From the NCBI GenBank assembly GCA_032988165.1, contig JANTQF010000481.1:1-21395 (forward strand): a DNA stretch of 21,395 bases, written 5' to 3'. This document shows positions 9,853-21,306 of this stretch, in pieces. The notes under the pieces were generated by a model. The model ran no database searches and was not told where the DNA came from. It worked only from the letters and a program-made list of their open reading frames with translations. Source of the DNA: Emmonsiellopsis sp. PD_33 (taxonomy: Eukaryota; Ascomycota; Eurotiomycetes; Onygenales; Ajellomycetaceae). How positions within the stretch are numbered: position 1 is the stretch's first letter; each line of letters begins with the position of its first letter. Position numbers and translations under genes: made by a program.

Positions 9853-9935
9853 CATCCCGCGTTGATCTCAAGGATAGCTAGACCTGGACCACTTGCGCAT
9901 CTTGATAAGCCGACGAAGAGATTAGAGACGAAACG

Positions 9936-12900
9936 ATGGACGGCCAGCGACAACCGTATATACCGGCTCCGCCACCGCAGTCGATTGCGCAGTCCAACTC
10001 ACAATCGCATTTTCCGTTTCCTCCCCCGCCCCCGCGCATGCCCCATGCCGCCTCCCATGGCTTGGTTCTTCCACCTCCGCCAGGACCTCCGCCTGCTTCG
10101 ACATATGGGGTCCAGCAAGGATGGCAACCAAGCTGGAGTAGACACCACTTGGCCATGGCGCAACCCATCCCCCCTCCTCCACCCCCTATGCTCTCTTCCA
10201 ACCAAGCTCAAAATCCACATTTGGCATACAGCGTAACCGGCCGCTCTCGTCAGCCTGCTCCTCTTGCTATCCCCCCTCGTTCCATAACCAACGAATCCCA
10301 GCCTTTGACGTCTGCTACCTATATCCCAGGTGGTGAATCCTTCGGCCCTGGAGTTGGTATTCCTCCTCTTTTCACTCAAGATTCGCAAGACCAGTACGCA
10401 CGTCAAGACCATTATGGATACCCTATTGAAGCAGATAATACGAGGCATGTTCATAGTCAGACTTACGATCCAAGCCGGCACGCTACTGCGGGACGACCCC
10501 ATCAATTGTCCCTTCCAGTGCGCGAGCACCCGGATTCCATTTCTCCGGGTCTACCCACAGCAACCTTGCACAATCCGCAAAACCAGAACCCCGCCCAGAA
10601 AAACGAACAGGCGTTGGCTAGTTTGGCCGCCCAAGAAGCGGCCGAGAGGTGGCCTTCCGATCGCGTATTACTATGGCTTGCCCAAAACGGATTCTCCAAC
10701 GATTGGCAGGAGACATTTCGCGCACTTGACCTCCATGGATCCGACTTTTTAGAGCTTGGACAAAGCCGAAATTGGACCAAACTGAAGGACGTGGTATATC
10801 CCCGGCTTATTGAACAATGCACAAAGAGTGGGACCGGGTGGGATCGCGCAAGGGACGAAGAGGAACGGGGAGAACAGAAGCGGATGCGGAAGCTGATTCG
10901 GAAGATACCTGACAGGACCAGTGCTGATAGCGCGAGCCTGGCAACGAAGTACCACGAGACTCAAATGCTTCCTAGTGCGTCTACAGACGAGGGACTGGAG
11001 AATTCGCCTCATTTTCCACGAGACTCGTTTCCGAGCAATTACAGTGCTGGAACCACCGAAAGCAGTCCTGGCCAGCAGTATGCTTTCAAAGCAGCGCCAT
11101 CCGGCATGGCCCAAAAACAGCATACCGGCGATACCTATACTCGCACAGAGTTCTCCCGAAATGCCCTTAAAAAGTCAGGCGAATGGCGAGGACATAGCCC
11201 GTCTGCATCAAGTGATGCTGGAATCCCTTTTTCTCAAGATATTCCCCAGAGTGGCAGCCCGTCCCGCCTTTTTGCAGCACCGCCGGAGTATGTCGCATAC
11301 TCTGCAGAAACGAATGGCAGATCCGATAAGCGACATAGCTCTGATTCTGCGATGAGCCGGACCATTTCTTCACAGGGTTGGCAAGCTACAGCCAGGCCAA
11401 ATGACAGAAAGAATGGCCAGGAACCACAGGATCAGCAATCGAAATTAGGAGAATCGTACCCCAAGGAACATGGGAGGGGGATTCGTCAAATCTTCAATAG
11501 ACGAAAGAAAAATCACGATTCCATCCACCCTTCCCCTGAGGAGGGAAATCCTGACTCCCCCACAAGTCCGGCGAGCTACCGTCACCCTCCACCTTTTGCC
11601 AGACCAGGCTTTAACGCGAGTGATATGTCCCTTGGGGAGCGACCATCCTCGTCCAGCATCTCTGACTATGATCGTTCTCGAAGGAGCACCCACTCATCCT
11701 CCCGAAGGTTTGTTCTCGCCACTCCTGACGGATGGAATTATCGTTTGGTAGACGTCACAGATGTGGATGCGGCGGACACTCTTCGTGCTGCAGTCTGCCA
11801 TGGCCTGGGTATCAAGGATCCTGCAAGTGCCTTGATATACCTTACCGAGCCAGGTCAAATGCTCCACGACGAACCCTTGAGCGATACAATGTTGGTCGTA
11901 AACCGCCGCACGAAATCAGACTCCCAAGGCACGCTGAAGTTCTTTGTCCACCTTGCAAATCCTCCGTCGCAGTCTGCCGGCTTGGGCCTTTCGTTTGGTG
12001 ACAAGCAATTCTCTGGAAACAGACTACCAAATAATGTGGACGAAGAGAATCGCAATCATGCGCGCGGTGTCTCACCTTCGCGTGGAGCCCGACAAGCAAT
12101 GAAGTTGCCTACGAGCAAAACATACCCATACGATCAATCTCGGTCTTTTGCTGGAGAGAATGGGCATGGTAATGACCAAAACATGGACCCTGCGATATTA
12201 GCAGCCCATGAAGATTACCAGCGTGAAAACGAGAGGAAGCAAAAGGCATATCTACAGACAAGGCAAGAGAACCAACAGAAGGAAAATACTAAAATCTCCA
12301 TACGGAGGGATGGGATCATTGACTTTGACTCCCCTCGAATTTCCCCATACGACGATAAGAAAGGAGAAACCCTCGTACCTTTGCGGAAACCCCCATTGGC
12401 CCCTTCGGAGTCGAGTACACTCACTAAGGTGAATTCTCTGAGCAAGAGACCCACCGACAGGCCGCAGAAGAGCTCCGATACTTCTGAACGTCCCAAACGC
12501 CGGTCAACGGAACACATCCCCGAAGAGCGGGAGAAACCGTGGTCTTCTGCCTTTTGTTCTGGGTCCCCTACTGTTACTCAAGGGCTCGGTCACGCCTTGC
12601 TACAAGTTGGAAAAATTTCAGGAGCCATCGCAAAGCCATTCGGTACCACTACAGCTGGTCGTTCTCCGCTCGCTGGATCTGAGTCTACCGCCAGCAGCAA
12701 TGGCCGTGCAATGCAGACTGTCGACTTTGGGGGTAGCTCTGTGCGCCGTAGCAGCCCCTCCCGTTCTCCTAGGCTAGCTATGTTTTCCCGTGGAAAAGGC
12801 AATCCAGTGTTCAAGGATCCTGAATATGAGGAGGAAAGTACTAGTCCTGCACGCGAGTCTCCAACAACAAAACAAGCCATCATCCCCACACCGGAACCCG

Positions 12901-14974
12901 AACGGTCAAGGTCCGTTAGTCCATCTTCCGCACCAACAAGTACAACATTACAATCACGGAAATCGTTTGGTCCCGACTTTGATTTTAAGGAGACAGAGGT
13001 TTCATTCGCCAGAACTCCTGCTCTTGAGGAGGATTCAGATGATGATTCGGACGATGGCTTATTTGCTATACCATTGGTTGGCGCCAAGAGCAAAACTCAA
13101 GGAAAGAAAAAGGAGGCGTCGAATGAAAATGATAGTGAAAGTCGATTCCGCAAACCCGCCCTCACCGTAAATACCGACTCACGATCTGCCAAGGGGATGT
13201 CTGTGAGTTTCAAATCTCCGAGCACCGGAGAGCAATCAAACACGCCTTCAACGAGAAGTTCAGACAATGACCCACCATTCGATGGAAATAAGCCTGACTA
13301 TTCAAGTGGCGACAACAACTCTCTGCATTCACCGGAAGATGGTAGGGTTGAGCGCCGGAAATCAATTGTTAGAGACGATATCTGGGCAAGCCGACCTCCG
13401 ATTGAAGGCATGCTTGACCACCTGGATGAATTCTTCCCAGGCGTGGATCTGGATGAACCGTACTTGGAGGGAACTTCGACCTCTCCCCCAGGCTCGCCAA
13501 CCGCCTTGGCTCCGCGTGATGGCCCCGACCCTAATGGAGAAACGATTCGAAGCCGAGCTGCGGCCGCTCAAGAAGGAACACTTGGGTCGATAATGACGCA
13601 AGACAGCACAGATACCTTGGGCTCTGACGAATCCACTCTCAAGGCGAAAGGAACGATGAATAGCGTTGCACAGCGAAATATCACTCGAGCTAGTGGTGGC
13701 GGGCTGACTCGTATGAAGTCGATTCGTCAAGTTGCGGAGGGCGCACACAAAGTCCACAGGCAGCAGAGCATCGTAGCGTCGAACAATAATAAATCTGGTG
13801 CACTCCTCCGCCGAAAGAGCACCAAGTTGTTCGGTGCGAAGATTATGCATATAAAACCGGGAAGCCGCTTGAATCAGCATTTAGACCCCATCCCGCAAAA
13901 TACGGCATCTCAAAGTAAGATACCGCAGAGACAGGCCACTTTCCGAATCATTCGTGGTGAGCTTATAGGGAAGGGGACGTATGGAAAAGTGTATCTGGGC
14001 ATGAACGCAGACACGGGTGACTTCTTGGCCGTCAAACAGGTCGAAGTGAGCCACAAGGTCCAAGACAAAGATAAAATAAAGGAGATGGTCGCTGCGCTCG
14101 ATCAAGAAATCGACACCATGCAGCATCTCGAACACCCGAACATCGTACAATATCTCGGCTGCGAACGCGGAGACCTCTCAATATCCATCTATCTCGAATA
14201 CATCTCCGGAGGCTCCATCGGCAGCTGTCTCCGCAAACACGGCAAATTCGAAGAACGCGTCGTCAAATCGCTCACGCGCCAGGTCCTCAGCGGCCTATCC
14301 TACCTGCACGACCAGGGAATTCTCCACCGCGACCTCAAAGCCGACAACATCCTCCTCGACATCGACGGCACGTGCAAAATCTCCGACTTTGGCATCTCGA
14401 AGAAGACGGATAATATCTACGGCAACGACGTGACGAACTCAATGCAAGGGTCCGTCTTCTGGATGGCACCCGAAGTCGTCCACTCGCAGGGTCAGGGGTA
14501 TAGTGCCAAGGTGGACATTTGGTCACTGGGGTGCGTCGTCCTAGAGATGTTCGCGGGCCGTAGACCATGGAGTAAGGAGGAGGCCATCGGGGCCATTTTC
14601 AAATTAGGCAGTTTGAGCGAGGCGCCGCCGATTCCTGATGATGTGTCTGCGGCGATTACGCCTGAGGCGCTCGCTTTTATGTTTGATTGTTTCACAGTGT
14701 GAGTAATTGTTCTTTTCCAACTCCCCTTTTTACCCATTCCATATTAACCCCCCCGACCTATTATCCCCCCGATAATATTTGGATATATAAAGAAAACAAA
14801 CTAACCCCTTTCCGTGAAAAAAAATACAGCGACACCTTCGAGCGCCCAACAGCCGAAACCCTCCTCTCCCGCCACCCCTTCTGCAGACCGGATCCGCGGT
14901 TCAACTTTGCCGATACGGCGCTGCATAAGAAGATCCAGCATGTTCTTCAGAAGCCGGAATGGTGGCGGCAATAA
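9936..14974 (+). CDS. bck1: Cell-wall-integrity MAP kinase kinase kinase Bck1/BckA (2 exons)
   Basis: Exon 1 is 9936-14698 and exon 2 is 14830-14974; the 131 bp intron is in phase 2 and joins the CFTV-DTFERPTAE segment of kinase subdomain XI. The product has 1635 residues. Visible parts: a Pro-rich N-terminus; a SAM-like region from W239 to about 305; a Ras-binding-like segment at about 590-665 (RRFVLATPDGWNYRLVDV); a long Ser-rich disordered middle; and a C-terminal kinase. The kinase has a GKGTYG loop (1345-1350), catalytic Lys1367, HRD at 1464-1466, DFG from D1484 and APE at 1511-1513, so it looks active. Bck1 is the MAPKKK between Pkc1 and the Mkk kinases in the cell-wall stress cascade. 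Length, domain order and C-terminal kinase fit Bck1; Ste11-type kinases are much shorter. The ATG at 9936 has a good purine context (ACGATGG) and follows stops in this frame. Confidence 0.95.
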
Positions 14975-16062
14975 TGATGATTTGATGGTAATAGTAATAG
15001 TTCTTTGCCTAGGATAGGAAGGACTAGGATATGACAGTTTCAGCGCGGGTCGTTGATTTAGTGTGTGTGATTTTTTGTGTCTGTTTTATATATAAATATA
15101 TAAATATATGGATGGATGGATGGATGGATGCGAATTTCTTTGTCATTTTCTTTCTTTTGTTTGCCATTCTCCTTTTAGCGTCTGAGGTTCTTTTTCTTTT
15201 GATATGTGGGATTGTTATGTTAGGTATTTTTTGCGTTGTGTGTTTGGGTGTTGTATGTTGGTAGGTGTGGGCTTGCTTGGGTTTATTATGCTTAGGCTTG
15301 GGCTTTCTCTCTCTCTCTTTGGACTCGATTTTTTATTTGATAACTAACTTATTTATCTATTTATTTATCTATTCATCCATATATATACACTTTTTTCAAA
15401 GGGGTTGATTTGATCAATTAATTGATCTATCTAGTTTATGATATCTATCTCTTAATCCCCCTCATTTGGTCTTGACTTTGTCTGAGGGGGGAGAAAAGAA
15501 AAGCCCTCCTTTTTTTTGTTTTCTGGGCTCTAGGGGATGTGTGGGAGGGATATGGGATGGATGGGATTTATGTTATGTTTAGATAGGATAGGATAGGTAG
15601 GATAGGGGAATTTATCGTTTTAAGTTTTATTTATTGCTTTATTCACTCCTTTACTCATTTCATCTGGTATCAATGATTTATTAGGTGGCTAGGAATGGGA
15701 AAGTTAGGATGAGTAAAGATAAGTCAGTTAGAAGAATCGTTATGATGGTTACCGATTTCCCCCCCTTATTTTTTTGTGGGCGGTGGGGAAAAGCGGGTCG
15801 TGGAGGGAAGAACAAATCAACTAGTTTTTTTAAAAAAAAAAGAAAAGGAAACAGACGTAAGCCATCCCCATTTCGATATATATATACTTGTTAGTTCGTT
15901 CTATGTGAATAAATAAAATAAAGAAAAAGGATTCTCAAGGGTGGGTTATGGATAACGAATGAGGGTAGAAGAAAACAGTCCCCTCCTCTCCCTAATCCAA
16001 ATCACATATCTAATCAACGCCCCTACAGTAACACCCACCCACCCGCCGCGTCCCCTTCCTCA
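14975..16062. other. AT-rich convergent 3' spacer between bck1 and cog3
   Basis: About 1.1 kb between two converging genes, with no supported gene. It is strongly T-rich on the plus strand and holds simple repeats: an ATGG tract, TTTATCTA-like units near 15345-15375, and TAGGA units near 15580-15608. Both 3' untranslated regions must lie here, so overlapping antisense 3' ends are possible. Confidence 0.6.
15108..15130. repeat. (ATGG)n microsatellite
   Basis: About six ATGG units directly after a TATA/TAAATA run in the bck1 3' flank. Confidence 0.85.
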
Positions 16063-18693
16063 TCATAACCCCCCATTCCTCCCAACACTCCCCCCCTCCT
16101 CACCCCCCTCCACCTCCCCATCATCCTCCCCATCCCCATCCTCCGAACCCCCCCTCGACCCCCCCTCCGACCCCAACCCCGCAACCCCAACCCTAAACAC
16201 CTCCTCACTCCACCCCGCAAAGCTCTCCGCATCCCAAACCCCATCCTCCCTCGCCTGCCTATTCTTCTCCGCCTGCGAGAGCTTCTTCTTCATCTTCTTC
16301 TCCCCCCCCGCACCACCACCCGCTCCCTCCAACGAAGCAAGGTACCCCTCAAAGAACCCCTCGTACGTCTGAATGACGCGATCCTGCACGGCGCCGACGA
16401 GCGTTTCCTTCGTGCGCGTATCGTCGAGATAGTCATCCAGCACGCGGCGGAGGCGGGGGACTTCTGCTTCGATTGATTTGCATGTTTGGCGGAGGGCGGT
16501 GGGGTAAGCGGTGGTTGGTTTTGTGGCGGTGGTGGGTGGTACCAGCGACGCGGTCATTTTCGCCGCAAACGACGCTGTAAAGTCGTTGATGACGGTGCGG
16601 AGGCGACCGTCCAACTCAACTTTTGCATCGAGCATGTTCTCCACGACGCGGGGTAGCAGGCCGCCGCCTACCAGTCGCATTAGGTTGCGTGGGTTGAATA
16701 GCCCGCCGCGCTCGCGGAGTTCCCAGAACGTGCTGGTGACGCCGGAGAAGTCGACGGAGACTTCTGGGCTGACGAATTCGATGTCGAAGGCGACGATTTG
16801 CTGTTTTAGGAGGAGGAGGTGTTTGATTAGGAAGAGTTGGGCGTCGGTGGGGGTGGATTTGGTGGCGATTTGGGCGCTGGCGGTGTGGAGGGATAGATTT
16901 GTTTGGTGGACGATTTGGTGGGCGAGGTCGTCGAAGACGGTGGACTATGTGGGGATGGGCTTGTTAGTTTACGAAGAAGGGGGGAAGGGGGTTGGGAACG
17001 GGAACTGTACGTACGTTCACAAGTCGGTAGATGCGGCTCAGTAGCCAAACTGCCTTCCGAAGGGTTGGATACCAGCCTTCAAATACGGAGCGAGAGTCAA
17101 AGTCCCATCGGGAATCCTTTTCTTGCGGCGAGTCGGTATCTTCATCAACGACCATTGGCATCTTCGGGACGGTTGTGTCGGCCTCGACAAAGGAACCCTT
17201 CCTGCCTGAGACTGCCTGAGATTTGTCGTTCGTCCCAGGCAATGAAACTTTTCGATTGCGGGCAGGGTAATCGATATCCTCGGGGCGTGGTTTATATTTC
17301 TCGATTTCATCCCGAAGTATTGCCTGGGCACGAAAGACAAGCCGGGTCTGGGCGTCCTCGAGAGCAGGTTGGATCAAAACGGAAAAGTCGAGCTGCGAGG
17401 GGTCCGGGAACTCTCCATCTTCCTCGGGATCCGATAAATAACGAGTTTGTAGTAGCGTGCAAAGCTGACATAGTTTAACAAGCTTGGTTTCGCGAATTAT
17501 TCTTGGCCGGAGGTGATCATAAAGCGGCTCGCAGACTGATTCCAAGAAATCGTAAAGGCCTTGTTGACCATGGAACCATTGCCCCCATAGTTCAAATTCG
17601 TCAAGACATATCCCCCGAATGTAGCTGATGCTGGCCCTGGCGAAAGCAACGAGGTCTTTAGAGGTACTTGGAGCCTGGGCAATATCATTTAATCTTTTTC
17701 GCAGCACGGGTATTACCAGCTTGCCTCTTGTAGCTGAGAAGCTACTGTGCAGCTCATTGAGCAAGCTTTGATATTCCGCTTCAGCCCCCTGTTCAGGATC
17801 CAGAGGCGGTACCGCCCGCTTTTGTATTTCTAATCCAATTTCTTTAAGTTCTGCCGCGCCGACACGGAATTTGGCATATAGGAGAGCAGACATTGTAGTA
17901 TCATTTAGTTGTCTGTCTGCAATCCTCTTTGCAACCCCGGAAGATATCTCTCGGAGTGTGGAGACGAAATGGCCACGGATTAGCGTGAGTGCACGAGTTA
18001 AGAGAAGGCGATAGCGAGATCGATACGTCTCTGATTCTTTTTGCTCCGGCTTCTGGGGGTTAGCATTGCCATGGTAAGATAGAACCTGAACACTCACATG
18101 AGCTTGCATATAATCTAAACACTCATCCAGGTGTTTTAGCATCTCCGAGAAGTCCTTGGTCCGCACGGAGTTTCCAGCGCCCGGCGCATTCAGTCTCCGG
18201 GAAACAGGGTCCAAAAAGTCATAATATCGTAGGTTCTCCTGTAAATCATCTGCTAATTTCGTGCTCCGTTTCTGCGCCGACAATAACCCCTCACACTGCT
18301 GTTGAAAGGCGGAGGTCTGTGTTTCTACAGATTTGAACGATTCGGAAAGACTAGACAATATATCGAGTGTGGAGGTGGTATCGCTTAAGAGGGAATCAAG
18401 GTGCGCTTTTGACATTTCTAGTTCGTCAAGACATGATCTAGTCCATTGGGGAATGAATTAGTGGTACTGTCGCAACTTTAGGGGGTTGGTATGAGGCGAC
18501 TATACTGGTATTCTTCATAGCTGGCCTCGAGCAATTCATTCCCAATGGAGCCGTACCATTGGGAAAAGTCGACATCATTTCTAATTTCCTTTGCGACAGG
18601 TCCTGGCTCACCACCGTTGTCTTTGATCTGTCGGCTAGATGGCGAGCCTGAATCGCTTTCATGCGAAAGGCCGTTGTTGGTCTGCGCCGCCAT
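16063..18693 (-). CDS. cog3: Conserved oligomeric Golgi complex subunit 3, Cog3/Sec34 (3 exons)
   Basis: Exons 18693-18506, 18437-17015 and 16944-16063 give 830 residues; introns are 68 and 70 bp, each with a CTAAT or CTAAC branch site near the acceptor. The N-terminal segment WYGSIGNELLEASYEEYQ joins, across intron 1, LDELEMSKAHLDSLLSDT. The helical block that follows, through residues ~90-200 (CEGLLSAQKR, LADDLQENLRYYDFLDPVSRRLNAPG), is the diagnostic Cog3/Sec34 N-terminal domain. The rest is helical and ends in an acidic Gly-rich tail of low complexity. Cog3 is a lobe A subunit of the COG complex, which tethers vesicles for retrograde traffic within the Golgi and so keeps glycosylation enzymes in place. 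The first donor (GTATAG) is weak, but it is the one that keeps frame; the residues right at that junction are the least sure part. Confidence 0.93.
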
Positions 18694-19028
18694 CGTGAGA
18701 GAAGATTATGGGAATTCGATGGGACTACTCCATAGCCGCACTCTTCCCGTATGCCAAATATCCGCCAGACACGCCAGAAGTTTGCCTTCCTGTTGAAAAC
18801 CGGCGCATATAAAATGCTATCCTAGAGCAATTGACAACAAGTCGCAAGTACCTTATGCGGCTCAAACAATTCTGCCGGCTCCGGCCGCCAACGCTAGGCC
18901 CAAACAGGCAAAGGACGTCATCTCACAACAGAAATGCCGATGGACTTTACGAAATACCATTCCAGGGATTCGTCGTTCGCAAACCACCAGTCCATGGGCG
19001 GGGCAGAATACTCGAAATCCTAGGAATC
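18694..19028. promoter_or_regulatory. Divergent cog3 / fmp25-like promoter
   Basis: A gap of 335 bp between the start codons of two divergent genes, so it must hold both promoters. TATAAAA at 18808-18814 faces the plus-strand gene. The plus-strand reading frame stays open back to about 18831 with an in-frame ATG at 18855; if that start were used, the gap would shrink to 161 bp. Confidence 0.5.
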
Positions 19029-20801
19029 ATGTTCGCCCGGGGAAGCAAACGGCTTGTTTTCCAGCCCTCGTCCATCCCAAAGAACGGAGCCCGTCCGTCC
19101 CGGCTAAGATGCCGCCCTTACTCGACCGTTAAACCCCCCAGACCTCCGAAACGGTCCCTCGTGCCTCCACAGCTTCGCCCTTACATTGCTGTGGCAGGGA
19201 TATCAGCTGTCTTGTCTCTGGGGTATATTTACTACACAACGGATAGACCAACAGAAGAAGCGAAACAGCAGTATTTGCACCCCGACTTTACAATTGAACA
19301 GGCGAGGACAAGCAAGAAGCTATCCAAGGAGGAGAACAGAGAATCGCTTAGCTCTCAACATGTCCAGGTGAAGAAGAGCGGGGAAAACCCCGGGTTGTAC
19401 GCGTGGGGATCAAATACCGGGCTGGTTGCGTCGCCAGACACGAACGAATTCGTTGTCAAGACCCCAAGAAGAATACCCTACTTTGATGGCGTGGTTCTTC
19501 GCGACGTTAAACTTGACCAAAACTTCGGGGCGGCCATAACGGAAAATGGAGATCTAGTCCAATGGGGCAAAGGATATTCAAAGACAGATTACAAGCCCAC
19601 CAAAACGCTAAAGGGTAAAAACCTGGTGTCGCTTGCCATTTCCGCTGACCGGATAGTTGCCTTGTCCTCCGGAGGGAATGTTTACTCATTGCCAGTATCG
19701 AAGGAAGATCAAGAGTCTGGCCGGAAGCCTTACGAAAGCTCATGGATCCCGTTCTGGCAAAATCGTGCCGAATTGAGCTATCGTCCTCTGCAACCCCAAC
19801 TTGGTTTGGGCGAAAAAGTTACAGCAATTAGCAGCGGATTAGAGCACGTCCTTTTGCTCACAAGCTCAGGTCGCGTGTTCTCTGCTGCCGCTAGTTCTGA
19901 ACATTTCCCCTCCCGCGGGCAACTAGGTGTCCCTGGCTTGAACTGGAATAATCGACCTGAGGGGCCATATGATGCCTGCCACGAAGTCAGCACTCTTAAA
20001 GGCTTTGGAATAACCAAGGTCGCAGCCGGAGATTATCATTCCATGGCGCTTGACAAGGATGGCCATGTTTTTGTATTCGGTGACAACTCTTCAGGTCAAT
20101 TAGGCATCGAAACCAGCCTCAATACCCAGTACAGTGATAAACCCCAGATGATACCTCTTGAGGGCCTTTATGGCGGCAACAATCACGAGGTGAAAGCTAC
20201 CGACATTGCTGCCGGAGGTGCGAATAGCTTTTTCGCCATTAATAGCAAAAGAATTATCACCCCGCAGGAGATCCCGGCTGTTGTCAGGGACCTTGGCCGT
20301 GTCACTTCGGATGTGTGGAGCTGCGGAAAGGGACTATACGGCGTTTTAGGGAACGGAAAGTGGACGCACGTCCAGAATAGACCTACAAAGGTCAAGGCGC
20401 TCAGTGGACTATTCGAATTTAACGAGGCTACACAAAATGTCGTGCCGATTGGTATAAGCCACATTTCTGTCGGAGCAACCCACGCATCTGCAGTGCTGGG
20501 TAACCTTACCAATGTGAAGGCATCGAAGAACGGCTCGCAAGCGGATACCAATTTTGGCGCGGACGTATTTTGGTGGGGTGGCAATGAATTTTATCAACTA
20601 GGGACCGGGAAAAGGAATAATGTCGCAGCCCCGACGCACATTAGCCCTCCAGCCGACGTCGACATTCGCGAATCCCAGCGGGAGGAACACCGGTTCCAGA
20701 TCACCCCTCGCCGCACTCTGAAGCTAGACGGACGGAAAGTGAGCCTGGAGCAGCGGGTGGAATGCGGGAGAAACGTGACTGCGATATATTCCGGCGTTTG
20801 A
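19029..20801 (+). CDS. fmp25: Mitochondrial RCC1-repeat protein, Fmp25-like
   Basis: Single exon, 590 residues from the ATG at 19029. The N-terminus is rich in Arg and Ser and lacks acidic residues up to an RPYST segment, as in a mitochondrial presequence with a cleavage site. A hydrophobic segment at about 52-70 (YIAVAGISAVLSLGYIYYT) would be one membrane span. The remainder holds RCC1-type repeats: LYAWGSN, GDLVQWGKG, GRVFSAAASSE, GHVFVFGDNSSGQLG, DVWSCGKGLYGVLGNG and VFWWGGNEFYQLGTG, consistent with a beta-propeller. Yeast Fmp25 is an inner-membrane protein needed for assembly of the cytochrome bc1 complex; presequence, single span and RCC1 repeats match that plan. In-frame codons extend upstream, with an ATG at 18855, but starting at 19029 puts the targeting sequence at the very N-terminus. 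A generic RCC1 protein is the alternative. Confidence 0.82.
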   Translation: MFARGSKRLVFQPSSIPKNGARPSRLRCRPYSTVKPPRPPKRSLVPPQLRPYIAVAGISAVLSLGYIYYTTDRPTEEAKQQYLHPDFTIEQARTSKKLSKEENRESLSSQHVQVKKSGENPGLYAWGSNTGLVASPDTNEFVVKTPRRIPYFDGVVLRDVKLDQNFGAAITENGDLVQWGKGYSKTDYKPTKTLKGKNLVSLAISADRIVALSSGGNVYSLPVSKEDQESGRKPYESSWIPFWQNRAELSYRPLQPQLGLGEKVTAISSGLEHVLLLTSSGRVFSAAASSEHFPSRGQLGVPGLNWNNRPEGPYDACHEVSTLKGFGITKVAAGDYHSMALDKDGHVFVFGDNSSGQLGIETSLNTQYSDKPQMIPLEGLYGGNNHEVKATDIAAGGANSFFAINSKRIITPQEIPAVVRDLGRVTSDVWSCGKGLYGVLGNGKWTHVQNRPTKVKALSGLFEFNEATQNVVPIGISHISVGATHASAVLGNLTNVKASKNGSQADTNFGADVFWWGGNEFYQLGTGKRNNVAAPTHISPPADVDIRESQREEHRFQITPRRTLKLDGRKVSLEQRVECGRNVTAIYSGV

Positions 20802-21306
20802 TACGGTTTGCTTGGTCCTCTGACATTTTTATCCACAAAAGTTGTCCTGTAGTATATGATTTGTACTTATAGCGCAGGTAAGCCAGGCTGTCTTCACCCT
20901 GCTCAATCACTATATAATATGTGGCGTTATTTACGGTGAGGATTTGTGGAGGGAACAAGGGACGGTATGAATATGATCTTTTTATGACGCTACCGCGCTT
21001 GATAATTCTGCGAGACTGCCCCTGACCCTGAAGACTTGTTCTATTGCTACTTATTTTTAGTTGCACGCCAGCCCTAACTTCGGGGGCGGGACTGCTCCAA
21101 ACCACGTGATAGGGCTAGGCAGTCCATCCCTGCATCCCTTCCTGGATGCATCTACGTCCTTCATCGCAAGCATAGGACGATGTGTGATCTCCTCGAGTAT
21201 CAGAAATAATCGCCCACCCGCCCCTCGGGACTACCACCTCTATTTCATCTGACGTGTCCCGGAATAGCTACTGTTAGAAGGAGGCTACGGCGTACATCAA
21301 ACAAAA
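20802..21306. other. Intergenic spacer before the last gene
   Basis: About 500 bp holding the 3' flank of the RCC1-repeat gene and the promoter of the next plus-strand gene. The palindrome CACGTG at 21103-21108, in an ATCACGTGG context when read on the minus strand, resembles a bHLH (Cbf1/Pho4-type) site. No gene seen. Confidence 0.5.

Larger units (their letters stand above)
6953..9935. other. Long divergent spacer between pacC and bck1
   Basis: About 3 kb without a gene that I can support. From left to right: the rest of the pacC upstream region, a CTAAC-rich degenerate duplication (7762-7995), an AT-rich stretch (about 8030-8300), mixed sequence with several small open frames that resemble no family (8290-8850), and a long bck1 5' region from about 9000 that holds a CACGTG at 9091-9096, a possible leader intron and upstream ORFs. 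A non-coding RNA cannot be excluded. No tRNA was seen. Confidence 0.55.

Noticed and set aside
18831..19028. N-terminal extension of the RCC1-repeat protein from the ATG at 18855
   Set aside because: The frame is open, but the extension would bury the mitochondrial targeting sequence inside the protein and would leave only 161 bp for a divergent promoter. Kept as an alternative start only.
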